A DNA stretch of 64,000 nucleotides, taken from a virus. The notes under the pieces were generated by a model. That model ran no database searches. It worked only from the letters and a program-made list of their open reading frames with translations, and was not told where the DNA came from. Positions 45,301-54,362 of the stretch are shown here, piece after piece. The DNA is taken from positions 1-64,000 of IMG/VR virus record IMGVR_UViG_3300017971_000275; one strand, written 5' to 3'. Made by a program: the position numbers and the translations under genes. Numbering within the stretch: position 1 is the first letter of the stretch; each line of letters begins with the position of its first letter.

Positions 45301-45357
45301 GCTGCCTGATGTTTCCGTAATAGCGTATATGAACTACAAGAGCCCACATCAACGTAG

Positions 45358-45705
45358 CTACCTGCTTTGTTTGTTGGAGGCTTTCTTCACTTGCGGATAA
45401 TGACCGGTGCGGTGCTTGTGCAAACGCTGCAAACTTTGAATTAACCGCTCGGCCTCCTTTTTTGTGTCCTTAAGTTCCTCCATGAACTCTGCTGCTCGAT
45501 CTCTCCCATTTGACCGCATGATCCGTATCACTCCGGTAATAGTTCGTGGATAGTTTTCAGGATCTTTCGCATTGTCCGCAACAGGCTTCTGCTCATCTTC
45601 CGATTCAGGTGCGGCAGTCTTTTTTGCAGTCTCGGAGTCCTCTATAGTGGCTACTTCTGCCTCAAGCATTTCCCCACTTCCTCCATTCTCCGTGTCCTTT
45701 CCCAT
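45358..45705 (-). CDS. Hypothetical acidic-basic protein near terminase
   Basis: 115 residues. Acidic first half, then an Arg/Lys/Glu helix; located directly upstream of terL in transcription order. A small-terminase role is possible from position only. Confidence 0.4.
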   Translation of the reverse strand: MGKDTENGGSGEMLEAEVATIEDSETAKKTAAPESEDEQKPVADNAKDPENYPRTITGVIRIMRSNGRDRAAEFMEELKDTKKEAERLIQSLQRLHKHRTGHYPQVKKASNKQSR

Positions 45706-45730
45706 TGAAGCCCTTCCTTCTTAGGGACTT

Positions 45731-46192
45731 CTAAAACAATTTCACTAGCCGATCAACCGCTTCTGCCTGTTGTTTAATGAGATCCTTAAGAGTAGCCAGG
45801 TGATCTTTCTGCGCTTGGAGGTCATTGTTGTAAGTGTTGCGGTCGACGTATTTTCCTGCGCACGCTGTTTGGTGCGTTAGTACTTCCCTCTGTGCCTCTG
45901 CGAGTCCCTTTTGCGCTTCATCTAGTTCTTTCTGCAGTCGAGTCAGGATCTCTTTTTGCTGCTGGTGCTCACGAGAAAATTGCTGCTTAAGATCATCCAG
46001 CTTACTATCCTGTAGCTCTTTTTCCGCCTGTATCCTTTTACGGATCAGATAGATGATGATCGCAAAGATTATAGGGGCCACGATGCCTGCTACTGCTAGC
46101 ACATCGCGCCAAGTAATTCCCTTCTCTGCCTCCGCCGCCGTGAACACCAACCCTAGAATAGGCATCAGGGCAATCAGACGGTATCTCTTCAT
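45731..46192 (-). CDS. Membrane-anchored coiled-coil protein
   Basis: 153 residues. Signal-like segment at 4-20 and a second hydrophobic helix at about 33-50, then about 90 residues of Lys/Glu/Gln coiled coil and one Cys (residue about 117). The layout resembles an inner-membrane spanin, which together with an outer-membrane lipoprotein would fuse membranes at lysis, but there is no adjacent o-spanin partner. Confidence 0.45.
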   Translation of the reverse strand: MKRYRLIALMPILGLVFTAAEAEKGITWRDVLAVAGIVAPIIFAIIIYLIRKRIQAEKELQDSKLDDLKQQFSREHQQQKEILTRLQKELDEAQKGLAEAQREVLTHQTACAGKYVDRNTYNNDLQAQKDHLATLKDLIKQQAEAVDRLVKLF

Positions 46193-46217
46193 TGGAAAGT
46201 GACCTGACCAACATAGC

Positions 46218-46883
46218 TTATGAGCGGAAGTCCCTGTTGGTGGAGACTTCCACTACCTCTACGAGCTTGGCTCGCATAGCATCGTCCGGAATAATGGAGC
46301 TCTCGGAAATGAATTTGGCAACCGAAAATAGAAAATCTCGGTCCACAGATTGATCTGGATCAGGAGTCCCCTTAGACGCCTCCATTTCTGATAGCGCAAG
46401 CAATACTGATTTCATGGCACCTCCCAGCGCCGCGGCAGCACTGGGGTAGGAACCATCAAGCTCCTCACCGTTTCTTAGAACAGTGAAGTCCACGCCGTCA
46501 TAATTGACGATGCTGTACTCATCCTCCCCCACAGAAATAGAAATAGGCATGTTGGGATCGGGAGGAACAGGCTCACTCTCGTGCGAAGGATTGGCTACCG
46601 CGGTAATAATGCTAGAGCGTGCGCCATTGCCCCCTTTACTAGATTGTAGAGTGAACGTAAAGCGGGGATGAGTAGTCTCGAAATCTTCCAGGATGTCCGC
46701 AGCAACAGCGTTTACAGAAGCTTCGGAGTTAGCAGTCCATTCCAACTGTAGCTGTGCTCTTTCTGCGTCTACTGCTTTCGCAACAACATGCCGTTCGGAC
46801 AAGTAGCGAACAGGCACGCGTAATAGAATAGCGTCGTACAACTCTGAAAGCAGTTGAATAGGTGTCGGACTTTTGTTTTCCAT
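46218..46883 (-). CDS. Hypothetical acidic virion-module protein
   Basis: 221 residues from ATG 46883, the first Met after a leader with a late-type promoter motif. Central Ser/Thr/Gly-rich sheet region; acidic. No domain recognised. Confidence 0.45.
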   Translation of the reverse strand: MENKSPTPIQLLSELYDAILLRVPVRYLSERHVVAKAVDAERAQLQLEWTANSEASVNAVAADILEDFETTHPRFTFTLQSSKGGNGARSSIITAVANPSHESEPVPPDPNMPISISVGEDEYSIVNYDGVDFTVLRNGEELDGSYPSAAAALGGAMKSVLLALSEMEASKGTPDPDQSVDRDFLFSVAKFISESSIIPDDAMRAKLVEVVEVSTNRDFRS

Positions 46884-46942
46884 TGGGGTATCCTGGACTA
46901 CGTGGCACAATCCCACCCTAGGGGATCCACTGCCCTTATAAG

Positions 46943-46957
46943 AGAATAACTAAATTT
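46943..46957 (-). promoter_or_regulatory. Late-type promoter motif
   Basis: Minus strand AAATTTAGTTATTCT, 60 nt before the start at 46883; the clearest copy of the motif family. Confidence 0.5.
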
Positions 46958-46984
46958 GGGGGATATGCGTCGGAAAGGCTAGGA

Positions 46985-47929
46985 TTACGGCCGAGTGGGC
47001 TTCAAGCGCGGGGTAGGCTTGACCGCTACAACAGCTCTACGTGGAGGGGGTGTCGTGGGGAGTGGTGGATAAAAGCGTGTTTTGATTTGCGTCAGATACC
47101 GACACTGCCGACAACGCCGCTTGGATTTGATCTGGTTCCGCGCCCCATACTCGAAGCAGGACAAGATCTTCCAGTACGCCGCGTGCCCGTAGCACTTGTA
47201 CAAACTACGGCGGCAGCTCATGTACCTACGGTGGTACTCATCCTTCGTCTCCCTCGCAAGATCACGGCGCATGAGGTGGCACTTATAACGCTTCTTACAC
47301 TTGTAAGCTGTCTTATAGTATGGACCCTGGTTATAGCGGTTGAGCACGCAGCGACGCAGTGGCTTGCTGAAGCTCTTGTACTTCTGGCACCATTTGACGT
47401 GGTGAGCTATTTCCTCGGCACTTTTGTAGAATGAGTACTTCAGATTACGCCGCAGCTTGTAGCACTGAGTTTTCACGTAGGCGCGAGATCCGCGTACGTG
47501 ATGCTGCGTCATGCCGCAGTCGGCAAAGCATCCGGTAGTACGTAGATTGAGCTTGCAGGGAGCGTTGATGAGGATCAAGCTCCGGAAGTCGGATTCCATG
47601 CGAGCCAGTGCGATCATGAAGGTTGCATTCACACCGGTCTTCTCTTGCGCATGGAGAGCTGCCTCAGCGATCTTCTGTACTTTTTGTGGAGGCATAGGCA
47701 CGCCGGGATCCTTGATCGCCATGATAGACTTTTTGAGGCTCTCAAGCTTCTTTACTCTAGCTGGTCCTGGCGCTGGCACCGTCGTGTTCAACGTGAACAG
47801 TGGATCGGTAGCGAAGACCAGGAAGGAGGGCAGCTTGTTTCCAGATCCTCCTCTTGCGCTAAGGCCCGCATCGGTGGCAGGTAGTATCATGACTATCAGT
47901 CCCACCATGATCAAAATAATACGTCTCAT
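46985..47929 (-). CDS. Secreted lytic transglycosylase-like lysin
   Basis: 314 residues. Signal peptide (MRRIILIMVGLIVMILPATDA), then a lysozyme-like domain with catalytic E112 in ALARMESDF and the later RYNQGPYYKTAYK segment typical of SLT-type transglycosylases. The C-terminal 100 residues are extremely Cys/Arg/Lys/Tyr-rich and probably disulphide-bonded. A virion-associated or lysis-time murein hydrolase; the signal peptide suggests secretion into the periplasm. RBS AAAGGAGAG. Confidence 0.6.
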   Translation of the reverse strand: MRRIILIMVGLIVMILPATDAGLSARGGSGNKLPSFLVFATDPLFTLNTTVPAPGPARVKKLESLKKSIMAIKDPGVPMPPQKVQKIAEAALHAQEKTGVNATFMIALARMESDFRSLILINAPCKLNLRTTGCFADCGMTQHHVRGSRAYVKTQCYKLRRNLKYSFYKSAEEIAHHVKWCQKYKSFSKPLRRCVLNRYNQGPYYKTAYKCKKRYKCHLMRRDLARETKDEYHRRYMSCRRSLYKCYGHAAYWKILSCFEYGARNQIKSKRRCRQCRYLTQIKTRFYPPLPTTPPPRRAVVAVKPTPRLKPTRP

Positions 47930-48090
47930 ACCTTCTCTCCTTTGTTTAGAGCTGCGACGTCCCCTGCGACCAGAGGCAAATCAGCCGTGGTCTAACTTAC
48001 GCGCTGGACGTGAGTGGCGAAGGGAGGTCGCGCCCAATTACATGCTACCAAGCAAGCTGCTTAGCGGCTAGTATTCAGACTATTACATAG

Positions 48091-48744
48091 CTAGTGGATA
48101 GGTTCCGATGAATCGGAAGAGGATTCCAAGGAGGGGGGTAGGGATTTGTTTTTGGACTTTTTATTACCGCCAGAAGCTAATATCTCTGGTAGCTTCTCGA
48201 TGACCTCTTCTGCTTCTCCTTTCAAGCGAGACGCAAACCGGCGTAAGTTCCGCTTAACGGCTTCGTCAATCGACTCGAAGTTTTCTTGACCCAAAGAGGC
48301 AATGAGCTCGTCGCGTAAACGGTTGCCTTCTTCTACACTAGCGACCACGCATAGACGGATTATGGGGTTGACCACTTTCCGTACTATTTCTTGGGCGAGC
48401 TCGTCTGAAGGACGAATGCGGTCCATGGCCATGATAATCTCACGCGCCTCGCGCACGAGATTAACGTAGTGGCTCATGGCATGCTGGTTGGCTTCCGGAT
48501 CGTCATCGTAATCTTTCTTCCGATCGTCCGCGGCCTCTCTTATATCGCGCAGCAGCGTATTGAGTAGCTCATGACCAGTAGTTGGAAATGCGGCACCGCA
48601 CCTCTTTATGTGCTCCTCTAGCAGCGCAGAGCTGATGAAATGCTTGGACGCTATCTCCTCAACAGACAAAGACCCCTCGGCGATCTCCTCGTCGATTTCC
48701 CGCATAGTGCGGATCGGAAACTCTCTACACAGATCACATGACAT
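48091..48744 (-). CDS. HTH-containing protein
   Basis: 217 residues. An N-terminal helix-turn-helix-like segment (EEIASKHFISSALLEEHIKRCG at about 28-49) follows two Cys (CDLC). The rest is helical and ends in Ser/Glu. Position in the virion module and HTH make a small terminase or a regulator equally possible. Confidence 0.45.
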   Translation of the reverse strand: MSCDLCREFPIRTMREIDEEIAEGSLSVEEIASKHFISSALLEEHIKRCGAAFPTTGHELLNTLLRDIREAADDRKKDYDDDPEANQHAMSHYVNLVREAREIIMAMDRIRPSDELAQEIVRKVVNPIIRLCVVASVEEGNRLRDELIASLGQENFESIDEAVKRNLRRFASRLKGEAEEVIEKLPEILASGGNKKSKNKSLPPSLESSSDSSEPIH

Positions 48745-48756
48745 GGGAATAGTATA

Positions 48757-49410
48757 CTACGAACGGTGCATCATTTCCATAGAACTTGGTTGCACGTGAA
48801 CAGGGGGCGTTTCTACGGGGAGGCCGTGTGCATCCGGAATACCATGCCCACCGGGTTGCACAGGAAGCACGAGCTCCTCGGTAGTAGGCGTAATCATGTC
48901 AACCTGCTCGAAGTCCTCTTCTGTAGCGGGACGCAAACCATACTTGGCGGCCTCTCGTGACGAGACGGTCTGCCTGATGGGCATGACATGATTAGGGCCG
49001 TAGAACTCCAGATCAAGTACTTGATCCTCATCCCCATTGTTCCCTGTCTTCTCGATGCTCACGTCGCGTACCAGGACGAACGGAAAGCTCTCTTCGATGT
49101 TATCTGCGAAATACCATCGGCCGGCGCGTAGGTTGAGCTTGAATGCTTTACGTACACGCTTCTTCTCGGGCTTGACGAACCGCATGTCGCCGCTAGCGTT
49201 CGCCACCCGAAGCCCGTATTTATCAAGCACGACCGCTAAGTTTCGCAGCTGCGTCTGCGGTACGTGGCGCAGCAGAATGGAATTCTTCCCAACAGCCTCC
49301 ACCAGGAAGCCAGCTACCTGCAGGGTTCCTTGTGCTTCTTGTAGGGTGTCGGATGGACCTTCCAGACTGATGGCGTCGTATCCGGGGATCTCTTGCTGTT
49401 GTTGAGTCAT
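48757..49410 (-). CDS. Hypothetical virion-module protein
   Basis: 217 residues. Beta-rich with a conserved-looking RFVKPEKKRVRKAFKL and an acidic/Pro-rich tail. Function unknown. Confidence 0.45.
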   Translation of the reverse strand: MTQQQQEIPGYDAISLEGPSDTLQEAQGTLQVAGFLVEAVGKNSILLRHVPQTQLRNLAVVLDKYGLRVANASGDMRFVKPEKKRVRKAFKLNLRAGRWYFADNIEESFPFVLVRDVSIEKTGNNGDEDQVLDLEFYGPNHVMPIRQTVSSREAAKYGLRPATEEDFEQVDMITPTTEELVLPVQPGGHGIPDAHGLPVETPPVHVQPSSMEMMHRS

Positions 49411-49433
49411 GGAATTTAGTCTCCTAACCGACG

Positions 49434-50504
49434 CTAGTCAACGTCCATGTGGCGGTAGTATTTTTTGTACAACTTCAAGACCACTTTTCTGCGCCGCGGC
49501 CCAGTGTTCATATAACGGCTACCTGATAGAATTTTATCGAAGAGCTTGTAGATCACGTCGACAGCATTACCGTAGCCACCATTGTTGACCACAACCAAGT
49601 TGACCAAGGCATTGACGCGGTCCCACAAGAAGGTGGATTTCCCTTTGGCACTCGTGATCATTTGAATCTGAGGACCGGTATCCTCTTCCTGCTGAGCCTT
49701 TTCTTGTCGAAGCCTCTCATCATCCTCCGCCAGGATTTCCATGATGTCTTGGTAGCGGTATTTATTATAGAGGGCGGTCAGAACAGGAGGAGGAACTTTT
49801 TGTTGCTCTACATAATCAAGGATATCGTCTTCGTCAACATCTTCGGTGAGCATAGTATTTAGCTCGGAAGCAGCAGTCCAAACGTCCGCACGGTTGTATG
49901 TTTTTACAACGTTCGTGATGTTGCCATGCAACCGAGAAACGATCCGACGCAGATCATCTACTATATGAGTACGCGGATCCTCATCAAGCCGCGCAAACGC
50001 CTCGCGCACGACATCCCAACGATATGGGTAGGGTTCATCCGAACCCTTGGTCTTGTACAAATTCCACCGAATACGCTGCATGACAGCTTCTGGCCTAGCG
50101 AGCTCGGAAAGGTCTGCTACCTTTTTTCCTACCCAATGCCCTGCGCCCACGTCGTACACGGTGCCAAAACGATCGGCCAGAATCTCTGGTTTGATGGAAT
50201 CATCAAAGAAGTAAAAGTTGACGGGGTGGTCACTCCCTCGAAGCTTGTACCCTGAAACGAATTGTGCTTCTTTTTTGTACTGAGGCAAAAGCTGCTTAGG
50301 GACAAGCAGCACAACATCCAAGGAGGACTCGGGATCGTAATAGTGTCCCACGAGCTCGCCCACAAAAAGCACCTTGGATGCGTCTGGGAACCGGCGATCT
50401 ACTTGATCGTGTAGCTGGGCCTTAACACGGTTTGTCAGAGACATTTCGTCCGTGCGCCAGATATCTGGGCTCAACGTACGACGATGGTAGTCAAAAAGGC
50501 TCAT
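49434..50504 (-). CDS. Nucleotidyltransferase-fold-like protein
   Basis: 356 residues. VLFVGELVGHYYDPESSLDVVLLVP (in two pieces: FVGELVGHYYDP and SSLDVVLLVP, about 46-68) has the beta-turn-S-x-L-D strand of the nucleotidyltransferase fold, but the usual G-S-x-G and second Asp are weak, so activity is uncertain. C-terminal half helical and basic. Function unknown; it may be a degenerate NTase in the head. Confidence 0.4.
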   Translation of the reverse strand: MSLFDYHRRTLSPDIWRTDEMSLTNRVKAQLHDQVDRRFPDASKVLFVGELVGHYYDPESSLDVVLLVPKQLLPQYKKEAQFVSGYKLRGSDHPVNFYFFDDSIKPEILADRFGTVYDVGAGHWVGKKVADLSELARPEAVMQRIRWNLYKTKGSDEPYPYRWDVVREAFARLDEDPRTHIVDDLRRIVSRLHGNITNVVKTYNRADVWTAASELNTMLTEDVDEDDILDYVEQQKVPPPVLTALYNKYRYQDIMEILAEDDERLRQEKAQQEEDTGPQIQMITSAKGKSTFLWDRVNALVNLVVVNNGGYGNAVDVIYKLFDKILSGSRYMNTGPRRRKVVLKLYKKYYRHMDVD

Positions 50505-50518
50505 GGGTCGTCCCTACT

Positions 50519-51619
50519 CTAGTACAGCCAAGGGGACGTCTCTTCTACCCACTCACCAGGCTGCCGCTTTTTAGGGGGCGCTTTCTTTGGAGCGGGCTTT
50601 TGTCCCCTCGATGGCTGCTCCATGACCTCTGTAGGCACCTCGACCTTGGTGGGCATTTCTGTAGTAGTTGGTTCCTTTGCTGGTGGGGAAACTTTCCTTC
50701 CTGGTTTAGTGGGAGCATCCTCTCTTCCACCAAGCCCTACAACCTTCTCGCTCCAATCTATATCTTTGCCTACGCGTTTCCACCAATCAAGGGCATTCTC
50801 CGCAATAGCGCTGTCGATGATCGCGTTGACCAACATCAACACATTGTGATTGGGAGATAAGTGCTGTAGAAAAGGATCCACCACTACATCTGGAAGTCGA
50901 TGTGACTTTGCGAGAATCTTGACAACGGCTTCCTTACCCAGTGCACCAGACTTCGGTGGGTTATCTTTTACAAACTGCGGGAAGGCACTCTTGTCGATAT
51001 TGGTTTGCTCGGCCCAAGCCTCCAGCGCGGCTTCAAGGTACTGAAAGGTGTACGGACTCAGTTCTGGTAGCGGAAGCGGTTTGGCGCCAAACTCTACTGG
51101 TGATAGAATTTGATCCGCGTAGCCAGCCGGACCCAACCATGGATCCTCTGGCACAGCAGCGGCCTTTTGCTGCTCCCGTTTTTTCAGCTCTTCTACTGAC
51201 AAGCCCTTGATGGAGTCCACCAACACATTCTTGCCAATCGACTGCACAACGTACACTAGAAATTGGTACAGAGGCGTACGCGGACGAACATCCTTGGAGA
51301 TGGATTTTAATGGAAGGGTTAGAATGAATGGATTTTCGGCGACGAATGCCATGATCCCTTCTGGCCATGCGGCATCTCCTACCATTAAATCCTGCTCAGA
51401 ATCGATCATGTCCTCAAGATCATTGAGAGAGGCAGCCTTCAGAGCCTCTGCCCCGTTAACCCTTAATACACGGTCCATCAACTTATTTACGTACTTCTCC
51501 AATCCAGGGTTGCGGGTGGCCGCCTCCCTGTAAAAAGCACGCTGAGCCAACACATTTGGTTGGCTATATTGCCGGACCGGGGACAAGTCGATAAGCTTTC
51601 TACGTCTGCGCGGATTCAT
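50519..51619 (-). CDS. Hypothetical virion-module protein
   Basis: 366 residues from ATG 51619, overlapping the upstream stop (ATGA). Basic N-terminus, helical body, Pro/Lys-rich C-terminal 90 residues. Function unknown. Confidence 0.45.
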   Translation of the reverse strand: MNPRRRRKLIDLSPVRQYSQPNVLAQRAFYREAATRNPGLEKYVNKLMDRVLRVNGAEALKAASLNDLEDMIDSEQDLMVGDAAWPEGIMAFVAENPFILTLPLKSISKDVRPRTPLYQFLVYVVQSIGKNVLVDSIKGLSVEELKKREQQKAAAVPEDPWLGPAGYADQILSPVEFGAKPLPLPELSPYTFQYLEAALEAWAEQTNIDKSAFPQFVKDNPPKSGALGKEAVVKILAKSHRLPDVVVDPFLQHLSPNHNVLMLVNAIIDSAIAENALDWWKRVGKDIDWSEKVVGLGGREDAPTKPGRKVSPPAKEPTTTEMPTKVEVPTEVMEQPSRGQKPAPKKAPPKKRQPGEWVEETSPWLY

Positions 51620-52059
51620 GCTTCGTAAGCTCCACGGATATCTCTGGACCATTCCCACCGAGTGCCATCCCACTCGCCTCGAATTACGTCGTCATAGCTC
51701 AAAACACGAGCTTGGTCATCAAACTCCAGGCCGTCGAGAGCCAACGTGCCCAGCGCGGTAATTTTGAGCACATCGCTTTCGTTTTGAGCGGTGACATCCC
51801 CTACCCATTCGATGGTAGCGTAAGGAAATGCTTCAGACATGTCGGTAGCTGGTGTGAGTTTCGCAACAACTACTGACACCCCTACCTTCCAAGGACGCTC
51901 TGCTTCCGCCAAGTCCTCGGCATTCCCATCCGCTGTACCAGTGCGCTTTCCGCCTACAGCCGTGATAGCACGGTCCATTTCGGCCTGGGCGTCCTCAGAG
52001 GTCAAGGCCTGGCGGTATACTGCGCCCCGATAGCGGATAATTGTAGGTAATCTCGGCAT
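51616..52059 (-). CDS. Small tagged protein
   Basis: 147 residues: tag TIIRYRGAVYRQA at about 6-18, then helices and an all-beta C-terminal part. Function unknown. Confidence 0.5.
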   Translation of the reverse strand: MPRLPTIIRYRGAVYRQALTSEDAQAEMDRAITAVGGKRTGTADGNAEDLAEAERPWKVGVSVVVAKLTPATDMSEAFPYATIEWVGDVTAQNESDVLKITALGTLALDGLEFDDQARVLSYDDVIRGEWDGTRWEWSRDIRGAYEA

Positions 52060-52085
52060 TGTTCTGCTGGAAGGTTAGCTAGCTG

Positions 52086-52469
52086 CTAAACCCAAGCAGA
52101 ACCATCGTTGGTGACCAGCGCGCCCAACGTGGTGTCGAAGACCACGTGGCCAATCGGCACCGAGGTGGGTGCCGGCAGCGAAGCAGTTGGCATGGATGGA
52201 GCGAGCACCACTGGGGTAGCGATGGCCGATTCCAGACCACGCACGGCGTTGGCTGTGATGGGGTAACCATTCAAGGTCACGGCTGCACGGCCAGCGGCGA
52301 TCAGGTTGGCGAGCTCCTCACTGCGGAACTTGTCTTGCGAGAAGATCCACGCTGGAACGTCTTTGGCTTTGCCGGGAGCAATGCTGGCACCAGACAGGCT
52401 GAGTGCATATCCGCTGGTGTTCTTGACGTTCAGCATCTTTGTGGCCGACAGAATAGTTCGGTAACCCAT
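52086..52469 (-). CDS. Beta-rich structural protein (fibre or decoration candidate)
   Basis: 127 residues from ATG 52469, the best-placed start after a late-type promoter motif. Small and Ala/Ser/Thr/Pro-rich with a C-terminal GHVVFDTTLGALVTNDGS pattern reminiscent of tail-fibre and decoration repeats. A virion surface protein is plausible but unproven. Confidence 0.5.
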   Translation of the reverse strand: MGYRTILSATKMLNVKNTSGYALSLSGASIAPGKAKDVPAWIFSQDKFRSEELANLIAAGRAAVTLNGYPITANAVRGLESAIATPVVLAPSMPTASLPAPTSVPIGHVVFDTTLGALVTNDGSAWV

Positions 52470-52539
52470 TTCAGTCACTCCTGAAGTGATGTGGTGAGAA
52501 TAGATACACAAGTGCACGACTAGTCGTACACAACCAATA

Positions 52540-52554
52540 TAGAATAACCTAAAT
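52540..52554 (-). promoter_or_regulatory. Late-type promoter motif
   Basis: Minus strand AATTTAGGTTATTCT, about 70 nt before the structural gene at 52469. Confidence 0.5.
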
Positions 52555-52570
52555 TGATTTGTCGCGGAGG

Positions 52571-52924
52571 TTACTCATGCTTGCGTAAAGAATTGAGGAC
52601 CCAGGATTCACCGGCTCGCTCCCAGTAAATGGCAGCGCAAGCCTTGCAGGCTTTGAACAAAGCCTTACCGGTGATCTCTATATCCAAGTCCTTTGCCATC
52701 CCCCAAGTATTATCGGGATCGCCACAAAGTGGGGCACCTTTTCCACCACTGAACTGTGGTCCGTCTGGACCAACCTCCCGCAGATGAAATGGTTCCAAAG
52801 GCGATGCATCGATCTTCATGCAGAAAGCGTACTTGGAGTCTTTTGCAAGAGGAGACATTTGTGCACTCCACAATAAGTGCCCATCAAAATAATTATGGGT
52901 CGAGGGTGTAGTAAAGGTGCTCAT
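52571..52924 (-). CDS. Hypothetical protein with CxxC
   Basis: 117 residues; one CKAC pair near 90, and aromatic/Gly-rich first half. A late-type motif abuts its start codon. Function unknown. Confidence 0.45.
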   Translation of the reverse strand: MSTFTTPSTHNYFDGHLLWSAQMSPLAKDSKYAFCMKIDASPLEPFHLREVGPDGPQFSGGKGAPLCGDPDNTWGMAKDLDIEITGKALFKACKACAAIYWERAGESWVLNSLRKHE

Positions 52925-52932
52925 GGCCTCAA

Positions 52933-52946
52933 AGAATAACTAGGTT
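52933..52946 (-). promoter_or_regulatory. Late-type promoter motif at start codon
   Basis: Minus strand AACCTAGTTATTCT, only 8 nt upstream of ATG 52924; if a promoter, the transcript would be nearly leaderless. Confidence 0.3.
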
Positions 52947-52961
52947 GGAGGAAGAGGGAGA

Positions 52962-53528
52962 TTAGGCTGCGCGGGACTGAGGCCACAGCCAGCTGATGTA
53001 GTCGGTCCACTGCTGAGGAATAGACTTCTCCGACAAACTCTTCACCAGAATGGCTGGTAGCCATCTAGGCGCCTTGGGTTGACGGAGTAGCTTCATGTCC
53101 GCTTCCTGGGGAGTACGATCCCCTTTACCCTGGTTGCAGGGACCGCAAGCTGTCACGATGTTGGTCCAGATCGTGCGGCCTCCACGTGAACGTGGCACCA
53201 CGTGGTCAAACGTCAAATCCGACGCCTTGAACCGATCACCGCAGTACTGGCAAGTCCAGCCATCTCGCGCGTACAAGTAGAACCGCGTGAACTTCACATC
53301 GGGCGGTGGACGCTTCGAGCGCTTCCCGAGCCACATCACGTTCCGACGAAGCCAGATCACCGCAGGCACGTCAAAGGTCTCGCGCGCCGAATGCACCTGA
53401 TCGGGGTAGGTGTTTAGTACAGCGGCTTTTTCTAGGTACACCATGGTTATGGCGCGCTGCCAGTTAACCACCCTGACTGGTTCATATCCTTGGTTTAGTA
53501 CGAGAGTTCTGAGGCTGGGCGTAGTCAT
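52962..53528 (-). CDS. HNH endonuclease
   Basis: 188 residues. C-terminal HNH fold: CQYC, then DHVVPRSRGG with catalytic DH, N in the TNIVTACGPCN stretch, and two zinc-knuckle Cys pairs. N-terminal half is a DNA-binding-like domain. Homologous HNH proteins are common stand-alone endonucleases in phages and bacteria. It has its own sigma70 promoter and no interrupted gene next to it, so homing is not indicated. Confidence 0.7.
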   Translation of the reverse strand: MTTPSLRTLVLNQGYEPVRVVNWQRAITMVYLEKAAVLNTYPDQVHSARETFDVPAVIWLRRNVMWLGKRSKRPPPDVKFTRFYLYARDGWTCQYCGDRFKASDLTFDHVVPRSRGGRTIWTNIVTACGPCNQGKGDRTPQEADMKLLRQPKAPRWLPAILVKSLSEKSIPQQWTDYISWLWPQSRAA

Positions 53529-53623
53529 GATGAGCTCCTTGCAGAATGAGTTACCGTAAGAAGAACTGCCGGATCAAAAAGCGTTCAAACGTGCGTAAAG
53601 ACATGTTGATCTCCTGTGCCTAT

Positions 53624-53652
53624 GTTATAAGCGGTGGGGCGGTCAGTGTCAA
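53624..53652 (-). promoter_or_regulatory. Sigma70-type promoter for the HNH gene
   Basis: Minus strand TTGACA (53647-53652), 17-nt spacer, TATAAC (53624-53629). The tRNA-Leu gene lies just upstream. Confidence 0.65.
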
Positions 53653-53659
53653 GTCTGAT

Positions 53660-53745
53660 TGCTCGCACCGGGAGTCGAACCCGGATAGGGACTAAGCCCC
53701 GGGGGATTTTAAGTCCCCTGTGTCTACCTACTTCACCATGCGAGC
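53660..53745 (-). tRNA. tRNA-Leu (TAA)
   Basis: 86 nt, class II with long variable arm. Acceptor GCTCGCA-type, anticodon loop ACTTAAAAT with anticodon TAA, TTCGACT T-loop. No encoded CCA. Confidence 0.85.
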
Positions 53746-53752
53746 ATAGTAG

Positions 53753-53950
53753 CTACTCATCAAGTATATGACGGTCCAAACGTTCTTTGGCAACCTCTTC
53801 TACCGATTCTCTGGTGACGTTGGGGTTCTCTATGTTGGCGTTGCCGAACGCGAAGCTGATCCTCTGCTCCTGCCGCTCCTCGTTGGTCATCGGCCGTTTG
53901 GAGAGCTCCTCAGCTTTTTTATACAGCTCCTCTTCAGAACGACGTGTCAT
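53753..53950 (-). CDS. Small acidic helical protein
   Basis: 65 residues, acidic and helical. ATG 53950 overlaps the stop of the upstream gene (ATGA). Function unknown. Confidence 0.45.
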   Translation of the reverse strand: MTRRSEEELYKKAEELSKRPMTNEERQEQRISFAFGNANIENPNVTRESVEEVAKERLDRHILDE

Positions 53951-54105
53951 TCCTCTTCCTCCCAGGTGCCTTCGTCAACCTGCTTGACTACAAAATCCAC
54001 AAACCAATTGGGGACCTCGCAGGCGCCCGAGCTTGTGGTGTAAGGTATGAGCTCATTGGACATGACTCCGTAAAGCTCCAGAATAGAATCAGCTGCGCTG
54101 CTCAA
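53947..54105 (-). CDS. Small acidic protein with TTG start (missed ORF)
   Basis: 52 residues from TTG 54105, with an AGGAG RBS and the TTG overlapping the upstream TGA (TTGA); an internal ATG 54063 gives 38 residues. Ends in Glu-rich tail, then ATGA to the next gene. The three genes 53753-54350 form a translationally coupled chain. Confidence 0.4.
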   Translation of the reverse strand: MSSAADSILELYGVMSNELIPYTTSSGACEVPNWFVDFVVKQVDEGTWEEEE

Positions 54106-54350
54106 GCTTCGCTCCTAGTATTATGCGTCTCCTGCTTCCACGACCACTCTCCGGTGCGAGGGTCCCATTCACTTTTGCATTTTCGGCAACGCAAAAATCC
54201 ACTGAGCACCTGCAGCTTCTCATGACATCTATTGCACACTGTTGGCGCATCACCATCCAGGAATCTGTTTATCACCTCAGTAAGGAGTTCTACCTCTAAA
54301 TGAAGATGTATCACAACGGTTTCGTTGTCGTGCCTACCGACCAAGCTCAT
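54102..54350 (-). CDS. Zinc-ribbon protein
   Basis: 82 residues. CNRC and CRKC pairs (about residues 39-57) make a zinc ribbon. RBS AAGGGG. Function unknown. Confidence 0.5.
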   Translation of the reverse strand: MSLVGRHDNETVVIHLHLEVELLTEVINRFLDGDAPTVCNRCHEKLQVLSGFLRCRKCKSEWDPRTGEWSWKQETHNTRSEA

Positions 54351-54362
54351 TATACACCCCTT

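Noticed and set aside
48751-48756. TATACT box upstream of the 48091-48744 gene
   Set aside because: No -35 element at the right distance; lies within the end of the neighbouring coding region.
52962-53528. HNH gene as a homing endonuclease
   Set aside because: No interrupted gene or intron adjacent; has its own promoter.
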